Below are positions 15,054-25,065 of a DNA stretch of 64,000 nt, in pieces. Numbering within the stretch: position 1 is the stretch's first letter; each line of letters starts with the position of its first letter. A model generated the notes under the pieces. It was not told where the DNA came from, did no database searches, and saw only the letters and a list, made by a program, of their open reading frames with translations. Made by a program: the position numbers and the translations under genes. Where the stretch lies: contig NZ_JAFDVE010000022.1 in assembly GCF_016888005.1 (NCBI RefSeq), positions 98,636-162,635 of the forward strand, read 5' to 3'. This DNA comes from Phycicoccus sp. CSK15P-2 (GTDB lineage: Bacteria; Actinomycetota; Actinomycetes; Actinomycetales; Dermatophilaceae).

Positions 15054-16346
15054 ATGCCGCTGGACTACCCGATCCACCGACGCACCCTGCCCAACGGGCT
15101 GCGGGTCCTCGTCTCGCCGGACCACACGGTCCCGAACGTCACGCTCAACCTCTGGGTCGGGGTCGGCTCGCGCCACGAGGAGACGGGGCGCACCGGGTTC
15201 GCGCACCTCTTCGAGCACCTCATGTTCCAGGGCTCCCGCGACGTCCGCAGCGGTGAGCACTTCGAGGCGCTCATGGCCGAGGGCGGCCGGCTCAACGCGA
15301 CGACGTGGTTCGACCGGACGAACTACTTCGAGACGGTCCCGTCCGGCGCGCTCGAGCTCGCGCTCTGGCTCGAGGCCGACCGGCACGGCCGGCTCCTCGA
15401 CGCCGTGACCCAGGAGAACCTCGACAACCAGCGCGACGTCGTCAAGGAGGAGAAGCGCCAGCGGTACGACAACCAGCCGTACGGCACCGCCCTCGTCGAC
15501 GTCTACGCCGCGGTCTTCCCCGAGGGCCACCCCTACCACCACCCGACGATCGGCTCCATGGAGGACCTCGACGCCGCGAGCCTCCAGGACGTCCACGCCT
15601 TCTTCCGCCGCTACTACGCGCCGGACAACACGGTTCTCACCGTCTGCGGGGACGTCGAGCCCGAGGAGGCCTTCATCCTGGTCGAACGGCATTTCGGCCC
15701 GCTGGACGCGCAGCGTCGGCCCGCCCGCGCCGACCTCGCACAGCTCGAGCCGCTCACCGCCCCGGTGCGGGTGGAGCGTCGCAGGTCGGTCCCCAACGAC
15801 CGGCTGCACGTCGCCTTCCGGCTCCCCGTCGACGGCACCGACGAGCTCGTCGCCGCGACGGTCGCGCTCGACTGCCTCGGCGGGCTCTCCACGTCGCGTC
15901 TCGTCCGTCGTCTCGTGCGGCGCGAGCAGGTCGCGGTCGGGGTGCACGCCACCGCCTGGGGGTTCGTCGACGGCGTCTCGCTCGGGTTCGTCGTCCTCGA
16001 CATCGCGCCGGACGCCGACCCGGAGACCGCCGAGCTCGCGCTCGTCGAGGAGCTCGACCGCCTCGCCACGGACGGTCCGACGGCCGCCGAGCTCGAGGCG
16101 TCCCTCGCGCAGAACGAGCGGGCCTGGCTCAGCGCGCTCGCGAGCCAGGAGGAGCGTGCCGACCTCATCAGCCGGTCCACCCTGCTGCACGACGACCCGG
16201 GCATCGTCAACACCCACCTCGACCGGGTCCGCGCCGTCACCCCGGAGAGAGTGGCGGAGGCCACGAGGCGCTGGCTCGCGCCCGACAGCCGGGCCGTCGT
16301 CGCCTACCTCACCGACGACGTCGCCGACGAGGAGGCGGTCGCGTGA
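15054..16346 (+). CDS. M16-family zinc peptidase, catalytic subunit
   Basis: 430 residues. The inverted zinc motif HxxEH is intact (FAHLFEHLMFQGS, about residues 55-67) and the distal Glu ligand lies in NQRDVVKEEKRQRYDNQPYGTA near 125-145. N-terminal half is the M16 active domain, C-terminal half the M16C substrate-cradle domain. No signal peptide. It belongs to the group of short bacterial M16 proteins that pair with a catalytically dead partner to form a clam-shell heterodimer. The partner is the next gene, coupled by a GTGA overlap. Substrates unknown; likely peptides. Confidence 0.92.
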   Translation: MPLDYPIHRRTLPNGLRVLVSPDHTVPNVTLNLWVGVGSRHEETGRTGFAHLFEHLMFQGSRDVRSGEHFEALMAEGGRLNATTWFDRTNYFETVPSGALELALWLEADRHGRLLDAVTQENLDNQRDVVKEEKRQRYDNQPYGTALVDVYAAVFPEGHPYHHPTIGSMEDLDAASLQDVHAFFRRYYAPDNTVLTVCGDVEPEEAFILVERHFGPLDAQRRPARADLAQLEPLTAPVRVERRRSVPNDRLHVAFRLPVDGTDELVAATVALDCLGGLSTSRLVRRLVRREQVAVGVHATAWGFVDGVSLGFVVLDIAPDADPETAELALVEELDRLATDGPTAAELEASLAQNERAWLSALASQEERADLISRSTLLHDDPGIVNTHLDRVRAVTPERVAEATRRWLAPDSRAVVAYLTDDVADEEAVA

Positions 16347-17686
16347 CCCGGCCGGAGGTCGCTCCGCCGCGTCCCTGGACCTTTCCCGCGCCGCGCGAGA
16401 CCGTCCTGCGCAACGGCATCCGGGTGCTCCTGCACGACCTGCCCGGGCAGTACGTCCACTCCCTTCGCGTGGTCATCCCCTCCTCGCTGGCCACCGAGCC
16501 TCCCGGTCTGGACGGCGTCTCGGCGATGACCGCCCGCCTCCTCGACGAGGGGACCTCCGAGCACACGGCCGAGGAGCTCGCCGAGCTCATGGAGCGGAAC
16601 GGGATGGTCCTCGGCGCCGCGGTCTCCGACGGCGGGTACCTCGTCGACGTCGACGTGCCCGCGTCCCGGCTGTCGACCGCGGCCGGGCTGCTCACGGCGG
16701 CCCTCTCCGACCCCGTCTTCCCCGAGACGGAGGTCCGGCGCATCGTGCGCAGCCGGCTCGCCGAGATCGAGCAGGAGCGGGCATCCGCGGGCGTCCGTGC
16801 CGCACGTGAGATGGCCCGCACCCTCTGGGACCCCGCCGACCGCGCGGCCCGGCCGGGCGCCGGCTCGGCGGACTCGGTCCGCGCCCTCACCCGCGACGAC
16901 GTCGTCGCCCATCACGCCCGCACCATCGGGCCGTCCGGAGCCACCGTCGTCCTGGCTGGTGACCTCAGCGACCTGGACCCCGAACGGATCCTCGACGAGA
17001 CCCTCGGTGGGTGGACCTCGTCCACCCACGAGCCGGCACCTGCGGCCGTCGCGCCGGTCCCTGCCGCGGACCGTAGCCGGGTCGTCGTCGTCGACCGGCC
17101 GGGCTCGGTCCAGACCGAGATCGTGGTCGCCTGCCCCGGCCCGGACCGCTCGACCCCGCACGGATGGGCGCCCCATCCCGTCCTGTCCTTCGTGGTCGGA
17201 GGGTCGCCGGGCGCCCGGCTCGACGCCGTGCTCCGGGAGGACAAGGGGTACACGTACGGCATCCGCTGCGCCTTCCGCCCCCGGGTGGCCGGGGGATCGT
17301 TCGTCACGTCCGGGTCGGTGCGCACCGAGGTCACGGGTGAGGCAGTGCAGCTGGTTCTCGGGATCCTGGACGACGTGCGGGACGGCCTGACCGACGCCGA
17401 GACGCGCGCCGGGGTCGACTACGTCTCGAAGACGGCCCCCGGCCGCTACGCGACGGCGGACACGGTCGCCGACGAGTCGGCGGCTCTCGCGCTCGAGGGG
17501 CTGCCGCCGGACTTCACGACCTGCAACCTGCGAGCGGTCGCCGAGCTCACCCCGGAGTCGCTCGCCGAGGCCTACCGGCGCACGGTGACCGGCGAGTGGT
17601 CGGTCGTCCTCGTCGGCGACGCCGAGTCGGTCGTCCCCGCCCTCGACGGCGTGGTGCCCGGGACGGTGACCACGGTCGATGTCTGA
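16343..17686 (+). CDS. M16-family peptidase-like protein, inactive partner
   Basis: 447 residues from GTG 16343 inside the upstream stop (GTGA). Overall M16 fold ([26 protein letters not shown] at the start, [15 protein letters not shown] near 300, the conserved R/Y loop), but the zinc site is lost: the position of HxxEH reads [14 protein letters not shown] with no first His. This is the pattern of the beta-like subunit in two-gene M16 systems, where it supplies substrate binding. Downstream ogt overlaps by 8 nt, so three genes form one unit. Confidence 0.9.
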   Translation: MTRPEVAPPRPWTFPAPRETVLRNGIRVLLHDLPGQYVHSLRVVIPSSLATEPPGLDGVSAMTARLLDEGTSEHTAEELAELMERNGMVLGAAVSDGGYLVDVDVPASRLSTAAGLLTAALSDPVFPETEVRRIVRSRLAEIEQERASAGVRAAREMARTLWDPADRAARPGAGSADSVRALTRDDVVAHHARTIGPSGATVVLAGDLSDLDPERILDETLGGWTSSTHEPAPAAVAPVPAADRSRVVVVDRPGSVQTEIVVACPGPDRSTPHGWAPHPVLSFVVGGSPGARLDAVLREDKGYTYGIRCAFRPRVAGGSFVTSGSVRTEVTGEAVQLVLGILDDVRDGLTDAETRAGVDYVSKTAPGRYATADTVADESAALALEGLPPDFTTCNLRAVAELTPESLAEAYRRTVTGEWSVVLVGDAESVVPALDGVVPGTVTTVDV

Positions 17687-18194
17687 CCCCGTGGGGGAGA
17701 TCTCGGTCGTCGTCGCGTCGCCGGTCGGCCCGTTGGAGCTCGTCGCCGTGGCCGGGGCCCTGCGCACCATCCGGTTCGACGCACCGGCCGACCGGGTCGT
17801 CGCCGAGGTGCCGGACGACCTCGCGGCTCCCCTCGCACGGACCGCGCGCCAGCTGGCGGAGTACTTCGCCGGGACCCGGCGGGTGTTCGACCTGCCGCTC
17901 GCCCCGGTCGGGACGGACTTCCGGCGGCGCGTGTGGGACGTGCTCGCGACCGTGCCGTGGGGCACGACCACGACCTACGGCGAGATCGCCTCGCGGCTCG
18001 GGCTCCCTCCGGGGGCGTCGCGGGCCGTCGGTGCCGCGAACGGGGCGAACCCGCTGCCGGTCGTCCTGCCGTGCCATCGGGTGGTCGGCAGCGACGGTAC
18101 CCTCACCGGCTACGCCGGTGGCCTGGGTCGCAAGGCCACGCTGCTACGGCTGGAGCACGTCGCCACGGAGGCCGACCAGACCGCCCTGTTCTAG
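17679..18194 (+). CDS. ogt: Methylated-DNA--protein-cysteine methyltransferase
   Basis: 171 residues. Active site PCHRVVG with the acceptor Cys132, the helix-turn-helix Arg region ([26 protein letters not shown]) and the closing [16 protein letters not shown]. Removes alkyl groups from O6-alkylguanine in a suicide reaction. N-terminal domain short, as in Ogt, with no Ada regulatory part. ATG 17679 overlaps the M16 gene by 8 nt. Convergent with hisN, 6 bp apart. Confidence 0.95.
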   Translation: MSDPVGEISVVVASPVGPLELVAVAGALRTIRFDAPADRVVAEVPDDLAAPLARTARQLAEYFAGTRRVFDLPLAPVGTDFRRRVWDVLATVPWGTTTTYGEIASRLGLPPGASRAVGAANGANPLPVVLPCHRVVGSDGTLTGYAGGLGRKATLLRLEHVATEADQTALF

Positions 18195-18200
18195 CGCGTC

Positions 18201-18983
18201 TCAGGACCCCAGTCGGCCGAGGACCTCGTCGTGGAGGTGGCCGTTCGTGGCGACGGCGTTGCCTCCGAAGGGCCCGTCCTCGCCGTCGAGGGAGGTGAAG
18301 CGGCCCCCGGCCTCGACGACGATCGGCACGAGGGCGGCCATGTCGTAGAGCTCGAGCTCGGGCTCGGCCGCGATGTCCACGGCCCCCTCGGCGACGAGCA
18401 TGTACGACCAGAAGTCGCCGTAGGCGCGCTCGCGCCAGCAGGACCGGGCGAGGTCCAGCACGGCGTCGAGGCGACCGGCCGCCTCCCACGAGGTGGTGCT
18501 CGAGATGGACAGCGAGGCGTCGTCCAGGGAGGACACCTTCGAGACGTGGATGCGCTTGGCGCTCGTCAGGCTGCGACCTGACCACGCGCCCGAGCCGGTG
18601 GCAGCCCACCAGCGCCGGCCGAGGGCCGGGGCGGCGACGAGGCCGAGGACGGGCACCCCGTCGTCGACGAGGGCGATGAGCGTCCCCCACACCGGCACAC
18701 CGCGGACGAAGCTGTGGGTGCCGTCGATGGGGTCGACGACCCACTGCCGGCTGCCGGAACCCGTCCGGGGCATCTCCTCGCCGACGACGGCATCGCGTGG
18801 GCGGGTGCGCCTCAGCTGGGCCCGGATGAGCTCCTCGACCTCACGGTCGGCGTCGCTGACGAGGGTGAGGTCGGGCTTGGTCTCGACGCGCAGGTCCTCG
18901 GCGCGGAAGCGGCTCACGGTGACGCGTTCGGCGGCATCGGCCAGGACGTGGGCCAGTCGGAGATCGTCGTCGTAGCCGGGCAC
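18201..18983 (-). CDS. hisN: Histidinol-phosphatase, inositol-monophosphatase type
   Basis: 260 residues. IMPase motifs: GEEMP (first metal Glu), DPIDGTHSF (metal Asps and Thr) and YDMAALVPIVVEAGG (final Asp of the WDxAA-like motif). The actinobacterial clade with VDPIDGTHSFVRGVPVWGTLIAL is the HisN histidinol-phosphate phosphatase, dephosphorylating the penultimate intermediate of histidine synthesis; inositol-phosphate activity cannot be excluded. Start GTG 18983 is set by the leaderless promoter at 18996-18991; GTG 18992 overlaps that -10 box and is rejected. Confidence 0.87.
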   Translation of the reverse strand: MPGYDDDLRLAHVLADAAERVTVSRFRAEDLRVETKPDLTLVSDADREVEELIRAQLRRTRPRDAVVGEEMPRTGSGSRQWVVDPIDGTHSFVRGVPVWGTLIALVDDGVPVLGLVAAPALGRRWWAATGSGAWSGRSLTSAKRIHVSKVSSLDDASLSISSTTSWEAAGRLDAVLDLARSCWRERAYGDFWSYMLVAEGAVDIAAEPELELYDMAALVPIVVEAGGRFTSLDGEDGPFGGNAVATNGHLHDEVLGRLGS

Positions 18984-18996
18984 GGGGCTCACCGTA
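18984..18996 (-). promoter_or_regulatory. Leaderless promoter -10 (TACGGT)
   Basis: On the minus strand TACGGT (18996 to 18991), seven bases, then GTG 18983. Confidence 0.55.
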
Positions 18997-19221
18997 CCGG
19001 CCGGCGCCGAAGATCTTGCGGCACACCGGGCGAGTCGGTCGCGCTTCGGTCACAATCAGGTCTCGGGGCGCCACGGACCTTCCCTGTGAGGCCCGCATGG
19101 TCTTTAGTGGATCCGGCACGCTCCGGAGGGGCGAGCCCCGAGACGCCCAGACCGGGAGGGTCTCGGTGATGGCCCACCGTGCCGTTCGGGGGCCGGAACA
19201 CATCCACGTAGGAGGACATCC

Positions 19222-20844
19222 ATGCGAGGAACCACTCGCAAGGTCGCCGTCGCGGCCGTGTCGGCCGTTGCGCTGCTCGCCGCTGGTTGCGGCGGCGGTG
19301 ACGGGGACAGCAGCGACAGCGCGGCTGCCGGCGCCGAGGGCGGCGAGATCACCATCCGAGGCTGCAACCCGGAGAACACCCTGGTGGCCGGCAATACCGC
19401 CGAGACCTGTGGCGGTGACGTGCTGAACGTGCTGATCTCCACCCTCGTGCACTACGACCCCGAGAGCGCCGAGCCGTCGAACGACATCGCCGAGTCCATC
19501 GAGACCGACGACAACCAGAACTTCACGGTGAAGATCAAGCAGGGCTACATGTTCCACGACGGGACCGAGGTCAAGGCCAAGAACTTCGTCGACGCCTGGA
19601 ACTACACCGCCTTCGGCCCGAACGGCCAAGAGGGCTCCTACTTCATGAGCGTCATCGAGGGCGCTGAGGAGGTCGGCGCCGAGGACTCCACGACCGAGGA
19701 GATGTCCGGCCTCGCGGTGGTCGACGACTACACCTTCACGATCAAGACGACCGAGAAGGTCTCGAACCTCCCGATCCGTCTCGGCTACACCGCGTTCGCG
19801 CCGCAGCCCGACTCGTTCTTCGAGGACCCGGAGGCATTCGGCAAGAACCCGGTCGGCGCCGGTCCGTACAAGTTCGACTCGTGGACCGAGAACCAGGCGA
19901 TCGTCGTCTCGAAGTTCGCCGACTACGCGGGCGAGTTCGGCGGAAACGTCGACCAGATCACCTTCCGGATCTTCCAGGACAGCGGCGCCGCCTACAGCGA
20001 GGTCGTCGCCGGGAACCTGGACCTCACGGACGACATCCCGACCAGCGCGCTGATCGACAACATCTACCAGTCCGACCTCCCGGACCGGAACGCCGCGAAG
20101 GCCACGTCGTACTACGGGTACATCGGCATCAACCCCGAGGTCGACAAGGACCTGTCGAACCCGGACGTGCGCCGCGCGATCTCGATGGCGATCGACCGTC
20201 AGCAGATCGTCGACACCGTGTACAACGGCACCTACACGCCGGCCACCGGCTGGGTCTCCCCGGTCGTCGACGGCTACCAGGCCGACGTCTGCGGCGAGTC
20301 CTGCGTCTTTGACCCGGAGGCCGCCAAGGCGATGCTCGAGGAGGCCGGTGGCTTCCCGGGCGACAAGCTCACCCTCAGCTACAACGCGGACAGCGACCAC
20401 AAGGCGTGGACCGAGGCGACGTGCAACTCGATCAAGAACACTCTCGAGATCGACTGTGTCGCGACCCCGCTGGTCGACTTCTCCACCTTCCTGACCAAGC
20501 TGAGCGACCGTGAGATGAAGGGCCTGTTCCGCTCCGCGTGGGTCATGGACTACCCGTCGATCGAGAACTACCTGGGGCCGATCTATGGCAAGGGTGCCGG
20601 CTCGAACTACTTCGACTACGACAGCGACGAGTTCAACAGCCTGCTCAGCCAGGCCGCGGGCGCCGAGGACCTCGAGGAGGCCAACTCCCTGTACCAGCAG
20701 GCCGAGCAGGTCCTCGCTCAGGACTTCCCGACGATCCCGCTCTGGTACGGCGAGTCGAAGGCCGGCTGGTCCGAGCGCGTCGACAACGTCGTCATCACGC
20801 CGTTCGGCCGCCCCGACCTGCGGGTGCTGACCGTCTCGGAGTGA
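19222..20844 (+). CDS. Oligopeptide ABC transporter substrate-binding lipoprotein
   Basis: 540 residues; lipobox LAAGC with lipidated Cys23 after a short hydrophobic signal, then a Gly/Ser/Asp linker. The SBP family 5 signature is present: VKIKQGYMFHDGTEVKAKNFVDAWNY and NPDVRRAISMAIDRQQIVDTVYNGTYTPA. Captures oligopeptides or similar ligands outside the cell for the permease encoded next. Start ATG 19222 with TAGGAGGAC upstream. The codon choice is smoother (more AAG, ATC) than neighbours, suggesting high expression. A hairpin 44 nt downstream separates it from the permeases and may keep it in excess. Confidence 0.94.
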   Translation: MRGTTRKVAVAAVSAVALLAAGCGGGDGDSSDSAAAGAEGGEITIRGCNPENTLVAGNTAETCGGDVLNVLISTLVHYDPESAEPSNDIAESIETDDNQNFTVKIKQGYMFHDGTEVKAKNFVDAWNYTAFGPNGQEGSYFMSVIEGAEEVGAEDSTTEEMSGLAVVDDYTFTIKTTEKVSNLPIRLGYTAFAPQPDSFFEDPEAFGKNPVGAGPYKFDSWTENQAIVVSKFADYAGEFGGNVDQITFRIFQDSGAAYSEVVAGNLDLTDDIPTSALIDNIYQSDLPDRNAAKATSYYGYIGINPEVDKDLSNPDVRRAISMAIDRQQIVDTVYNGTYTPATGWVSPVVDGYQADVCGESCVFDPEAAKAMLEEAGGFPGDKLTLSYNADSDHKAWTEATCNSIKNTLEIDCVATPLVDFSTFLTKLSDREMKGLFRSAWVMDYPSIENYLGPIYGKGAGSNYFDYDSDEFNSLLSQAAGAEDLEEANSLYQQAEQVLAQDFPTIPLWYGESKAGWSERVDNVVITPFGRPDLRVLTVSE

Positions 20845-20887
20845 CCCACCGCGGCTCCGGCCGCAACCGCTGAACACAGAGACCCGT

Positions 20888-20922
20888 CGCTGGCCGGCCA
20901 CCCACCCGGTGGTCGGCCAGCG
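20888..20922 (+). terminator. Intra-operon hairpin after the binding-protein gene
   Basis: CGCTGGCCG (20888-20896) pairs with CGGCCAGCG (20914-20922) and CCACC with GGTGG inside. The 251-nt gap between binding protein and permease holds this hairpin and otherwise no gene I can support. Likely partial terminator or mRNA-stabilising structure. Confidence 0.55.
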
Positions 20923-21095
20923 GCCGGTCCGCTCCGGGGCGACGCCTCCGCGACGCCGCCGGAGACAGCCCGTGTGACAGAGTTGACCCCTGTCTCGACG
21001 TTCGGGGTCGGTCCACGGCTGCCCCACCCGTAGCGACACGGCTTCCGCGCACCCTTGCGGACAGCGGTGCCCGCCTGTGACCCTCGGAGGTGAAC

Positions 21096-22022
21096 GTGGG
21101 CAAGTACATCGTCCGTCGGCTGTTGCAGATGATCCCGGTCGTGCTCGGCGCGACGTTCCTCATCTATGCCATGGTCTTCGCCCTCCCCGGCGATCCCACC
21201 GCCGGCAAGTGCGGTGAACGGGAGTGCTCGGAGGCGTACAAGGCCGCCTTCTACGAGAAGTACAACCTCAACGACCCCCTGCCGATCCAGTACGGCAAGT
21301 ACATGGCCAACGTCGTGCAGGGCGACCTCGGCGAGAACCAGTACGGCAACGACGTGGCGGGCGAGCTGGGTGACCGGTACCTCGTCACGGGGAAGCTCGC
21401 GCTCATGGCGCTGCTCTGGGAGGGAGTCATCGGCATCGCCGCGGGAGCCCTGGCCGGAATCCGCAAGGGCGGGTTCATGGACAGTCTCGTGCTCGTGAGC
21501 ACCCTGTTCCTCATCTCCATCCCCGTGTTCGTTACCGGCGTGGTGTCGCAGTTCTTCCTCGGCGTCAAGTGGGGCGTCGCCTCCGTCACCGTGTCCGCCG
21601 ACGCCACCGTCTACGAGCTGCTGCTGCCCTCCTTCGTCCTGGGCTCGCTGTCCATGGCCTACATCGCCCGGCTCACCCGGACCAACCTCGCCGAGAACCT
21701 GCGCGCCGACTACGTCCGCACGGCCAAGGCCAAGGGCCTGACGCCCCAGCGCACGGTCGGGCTGCACGCGTTGCGGAACTCGCTCATCCCGGTCGTCACC
21801 TTCATGGGCTACGACTTCGGGGCACTGCTCGGCGGCGCCATCGTGACCGAGGGCATCTTCAACATCCAGGGCGTCGGCGGATACATCTTCCGTGGTGTGA
21901 ACAACCGCGACGGCGTGGCAGTCGTCGGTGCGGTGACGGTGCTCGTCGTCGCCTACCTGCTCGTCAACCTGCTCGTGGACCTCTTGTACGGTCTGCTCGA
22001 CCCGAGGATCAGCCATGACTGA
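21096..22022 (+). CDS. Oligopeptide ABC transporter permease, DppB/OppB type
   Basis: 308 residues, about six transmembrane helices. Opens with YIVRRLLQMIPVVLGATFLIYAMVFALPGDP, the N-terminus typical of OppB/DppB; the coupling EAA loop reads RTAKAKGLTPQRTVGLHALRNSLIPV. GTG 21096 is chosen because GGAGG (21086-21090) lies five bases upstream; GTG 21090 overlaps that ribosome site. Forms the pore with the next gene, which overlaps by 8 nt. Confidence 0.94.
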   Translation: MGKYIVRRLLQMIPVVLGATFLIYAMVFALPGDPTAGKCGERECSEAYKAAFYEKYNLNDPLPIQYGKYMANVVQGDLGENQYGNDVAGELGDRYLVTGKLALMALLWEGVIGIAAGALAGIRKGGFMDSLVLVSTLFLISIPVFVTGVVSQFFLGVKWGVASVTVSADATVYELLLPSFVLGSLSMAYIARLTRTNLAENLRADYVRTAKAKGLTPQRTVGLHALRNSLIPVVTFMGYDFGALLGGAIVTEGIFNIQGVGGYIFRGVNNRDGVAVVGAVTVLVVAYLLVNLLVDLLYGLLDPRISHD

Positions 22023-22986
22023 GACCAGCCGGCACGTCACCGACGGCGAGGACGTCGCGCCCACCGACGACAGCCAGCGGGCGATGGTCGACGAGACCCT
22101 GCGCGCCGAGGGCGACATCGGCGAGGCCAGGTCGCTGACCCAGGACGCCTGGCGCCAGCTGCGGCGCAGCCCGCTGTTCTGGGTCTCCGCGGCGATGATC
22201 ACGGTGTTCGTGCTCATGGCCGTCGCCCCGTCCCTCTTCACATCCCTGGACCCGGCCAAGGGTGACCTATCCCGCTCCCGTGAGACCCCCAACGCCGCCG
22301 CGTGGTTCGGCCGCGACCTCCAGGGCTACGACATCTTCGCGCGCTGCATCTACGGCGCCCGGGCGTCCATCCTCGTCGGTGTGTTCGCCACCCTCGGCAC
22401 CTCGGTGGTGGGCTCGGTGACCGGCATGCTTGCCGGGTACTTCGGAGGTCTGGCCGACACCCTCATCAGCCGCATCGGCGACATCTTCTTCGCCATCCCG
22501 CTGCTGCTCGGCGCCATCGTGTTCCTCTCGAGCTTCCGCGGCGACGACCCGGGCTACTTCCAGGTCGTCTTCCAGGTCGTCCTCGTCCTGGTCGTCTTCG
22601 GCTGGCCCAGCATCATGCGGCTCATGCGCTCCTCGGTACTGCAGATCAAGCCGAACGACTACGTCTCCGCGGCCCGGGCCCTCGGCGCGTCGCCCGTGCG
22701 GATCCTGCGGTCGCATGTGTTCCCCAACGCTGTGGCGCCGGTCATCGTCGTCTCGACGATCAACCTCGGGGTCTACATCGCCGTCGAGGCCACACTCTCG
22801 TTCCTCGGCATCGGCCTGATCCCCCCCACCATCTCGTGGGGGGTCATGGTCAGCGACGGCCTGCCGCTGCTGCGGGCCTCGCCGCACGTCCTGCTCTTCC
22901 CCGCCGTCTTCCTCAGCCTGGCGGTCCTGGCGTTCATCATGTTCGGCGACGCCGTCCGCGACGCCTTCGACCCGAAGTCCCGCTGA
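22015..22986 (+). CDS. Oligopeptide ABC transporter permease, DppC/OppC type
   Basis: 323 residues. A cytoplasmic N-terminal arm of about 50 residues precedes the first helix (SPLFWVSAAMITVFVLMAVAPSLF). GRDLQGYDIFARCIYGARASILVG is the OppC-N signature, and AARALGASPVRILRSHVFPNAVAPV the EAA coupling loop. ATG 22015 overlaps the upstream permease by 8 nt. Partner of the DppB-type protein. Confidence 0.94.
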   Translation: MTETSRHVTDGEDVAPTDDSQRAMVDETLRAEGDIGEARSLTQDAWRQLRRSPLFWVSAAMITVFVLMAVAPSLFTSLDPAKGDLSRSRETPNAAAWFGRDLQGYDIFARCIYGARASILVGVFATLGTSVVGSVTGMLAGYFGGLADTLISRIGDIFFAIPLLLGAIVFLSSFRGDDPGYFQVVFQVVLVLVVFGWPSIMRLMRSSVLQIKPNDYVSAARALGASPVRILRSHVFPNAVAPVIVVSTINLGVYIAVEATLSFLGIGLIPPTISWGVMVSDGLPLLRASPHVLLFPAVFLSLAVLAFIMFGDAVRDAFDPKSR

Positions 22987-22999
22987 GGTGAGAGACACC

Positions 23000-24028
23000 A
23001 TGACCACAGTCACGACGGACCCGTCCGCCAAGCAGTACCGCCCGGAGAACGGCCGGCTCCTCGACGTCGAGGAGCTGCACGTCGAGTTCCACACCCAGGA
23101 GGGCGTCGCCCGAGCGCTCAACGGGGTCAACATCTACCTCGACCAGGGGGAGACCCTCGCGATCCTCGGCGAGTCGGGCTCGGGGAAGTCGGTGACCGCG
23201 CAGACCGTCATGGGCATCCTCGACATCCCGCCCGCGAAGATCACCGGTGGCGCCATCAGGTACTGCGGGCAGGACCTGCTGCAGATGGGCGAGGAGCAGC
23301 GCCGCGAGATCCGCGGCCCGGAGATCTCGATGATCTTCCAGGACGCGCTCTCCGCCCTGAACCCGGTCTTCCCGGTGGGCTGGCAGATCGCCGAGATGTT
23401 CCGGGTCCACCGCGGACTGAACAAGTCCGACGCGCTCGACCAGGCCGTGCACCTCATGGAGCGGGTCCAGATCCCCGGGGCGCGCGACCGCGTGAAGGCC
23501 TACCCGCACCAGTTCTCCGGCGGCATGCGGCAGCGGATCATGATCGCCATGGCCATCGCGCTCGACCCGGCCGTTCTCATCGCCGACGAGCCGACCACCG
23601 CGCTGGACGTCACCGTGCAGGCGCAGATCATGGGACTGCTCAAGGAGCTCCAGGAGGAGCGCCAGATGGGGCTCATCCTCATCACCCACGACCTCGGGGT
23701 CGTCGCCGACGTCGCCGACCGCATCTCCGTCATGTACGCCGGCCGGATCGTCGAGAAGGCCGCCGTGCACGACATCTACGCGAACCCGGCGCACCCGTAC
23801 ACCGAGGGCCTGCTCGCGTCGATCCCTCGCCTGGACCGGAAGGGGCAGGAGCTCTACGCGATCGGGGGTCTCCCGCCGAACCTGACCCGAATGCCACCCG
23901 GGTGTCCGTTCCATCCGCGGTGCGGCCGGGCCCGTGACATCTGCAGCTCGGACGACCCGGACCTGCTCGAGGTCGTTCCCGGTCGGTTGAGTGCGTGCCA
24001 CTTCAGCGAGGAGGTGCTCAATGGCTGA
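23000..24028 (+). CDS. Oligopeptide ABC transporter ATPase, DppD/OppD type
   Basis: 342 residues. Walker A GESGSGKS, signature [18 protein letters not shown], Walker [13 protein letters not shown], switch His in [17 protein letters not shown]. The C-terminal extension [20 protein letters not shown] is the Cys-rich oligopeptide-transporter domain. ATG 23000 has GAGGTGAGAG upstream; the earlier GTG 22988 overlaps that site. Overlaps the next ATPase by 8 nt; both are needed for one transporter. Confidence 0.95.
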   Translation: MTTVTTDPSAKQYRPENGRLLDVEELHVEFHTQEGVARALNGVNIYLDQGETLAILGESGSGKSVTAQTVMGILDIPPAKITGGAIRYCGQDLLQMGEEQRREIRGPEISMIFQDALSALNPVFPVGWQIAEMFRVHRGLNKSDALDQAVHLMERVQIPGARDRVKAYPHQFSGGMRQRIMIAMAIALDPAVLIADEPTTALDVTVQAQIMGLLKELQEERQMGLILITHDLGVVADVADRISVMYAGRIVEKAAVHDIYANPAHPYTEGLLASIPRLDRKGQELYAIGGLPPNLTRMPPGCPFHPRCGRARDICSSDDPDLLEVVPGRLSACHFSEEVLNG

Positions 24029-25052
24029 GGTCGTGCTCGAAGCCAGGGACATCGTCAAGCACTACCCCATCAAGACCGGGGTCCTGCGCCGCACCACGGG
24101 CTGGGTCAAGGCGGTCGACGGGGTGTCGTTCGACCTGCACAAGGGCGAGACGCTCGGCATCGTCGGCGAGTCCGGCTGTGGCAAGTCGACCCTCGGCCGG
24201 ATGCTCATGCGCCTCGAGGAGCCGACCAGCGGCAGCCTGCAGTTCGACGGCGTGGACATGTACGCGCAGTCGACGTCGGACATGCGGCGCCTGCGGCGTG
24301 ACATCCAGATCGTCTTCCAGGACCCGTACACCTCGCTCAACCCGCGCAAGACGGTCGGCGACATCGTCGGGGAGCCGTTCGACATCCACCCCGATGTCGT
24401 GCCGAAGCAGGGCCGGCGCCAGCGGGTCCAGGAGCTGCTCGACCTCGTGGGGCTCAACCCCGAGCACATCAACCGCTACCCGCACCAGTTCTCCGGCGGC
24501 CAGCGGCAGCGGATCGGCATCGCGCGAGGCATCGCGCTCAACCCGAAGGTGCTCATCTGCGACGAGCCCGTCTCGGCGCTCGACGTGTCGGTGCAGGCGC
24601 AGGTCGTCAACCTCATGGAGAAGCTCCAGGACGAGCTGGGGCTGGCGTACGTGTTCATCGCGCACGACCTGTCCGTGGTGCGGCACATCTCCGACCGCGT
24701 CGGCGTCATGTACCTCGGCAAGCTCGCCGAGCTGGGGGAGGAGGACGAGGTCTACACCCGTCCGACCCACCCCTACACCCAGGCGCTGCTCTCGGCCGTG
24801 CCCGTGCCCGACCCCGTGCTGCGGGGCAAGCGCGAGCAGATCGTCCTGGAGGGTGACGTGCCCTCGCCGGCGAACCCGCCGACCGGCTGCCGCTTCCACA
24901 CCCGGTGCTGGAAGGCACAGGACAGGTGCACGACCGAGGAGCCCGGGCTGACGATGCGGGGCGACGGCGTGGCCGAGCACCTGTCGGCGTGCCACTTCGC
25001 CGAGGCGCGCGCGGTGGTCGAGACGACGGACATGTCCGACCACTCGGGCTGA
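24021..25052 (+). CDS. Oligopeptide ABC transporter ATPase, DppF/OppF type
   Basis: 343 residues. Walker A GESGCGKS, signature [18 protein letters not shown], Walker [13 protein letters not shown], switch His [15 protein letters not shown], and the C-terminal Cys-containing oligopeptide domain ([19 protein letters not shown]). ATG 24021 lies in the upstream coding end with GAGGAGGTG at 24008-24016. Last gene of the five-gene transporter unit; convergent with rsgA, 13 bp apart. Confidence 0.95.
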   Translation: MAEVVLEARDIVKHYPIKTGVLRRTTGWVKAVDGVSFDLHKGETLGIVGESGCGKSTLGRMLMRLEEPTSGSLQFDGVDMYAQSTSDMRRLRRDIQIVFQDPYTSLNPRKTVGDIVGEPFDIHPDVVPKQGRRQRVQELLDLVGLNPEHINRYPHQFSGGQRQRIGIARGIALNPKVLICDEPVSALDVSVQAQVVNLMEKLQDELGLAYVFIAHDLSVVRHISDRVGVMYLGKLAELGEEDEVYTRPTHPYTQALLSAVPVPDPVLRGKREQIVLEGDVPSPANPPTGCRFHTRCWKAQDRCTTEEPGLTMRGDGVAEHLSACHFAEARAVVETTDMSDHSG

Positions 25053-25065
25053 GGGTCTCGAGTGC

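Noticed and set aside
15305..16342. A 793-residue fused protein through the first M16 gene into the second
   Set aside because: The upstream part is Arg/Ala-rich shadow sequence; the real first M16 protein is in the other frame with its zinc motif.
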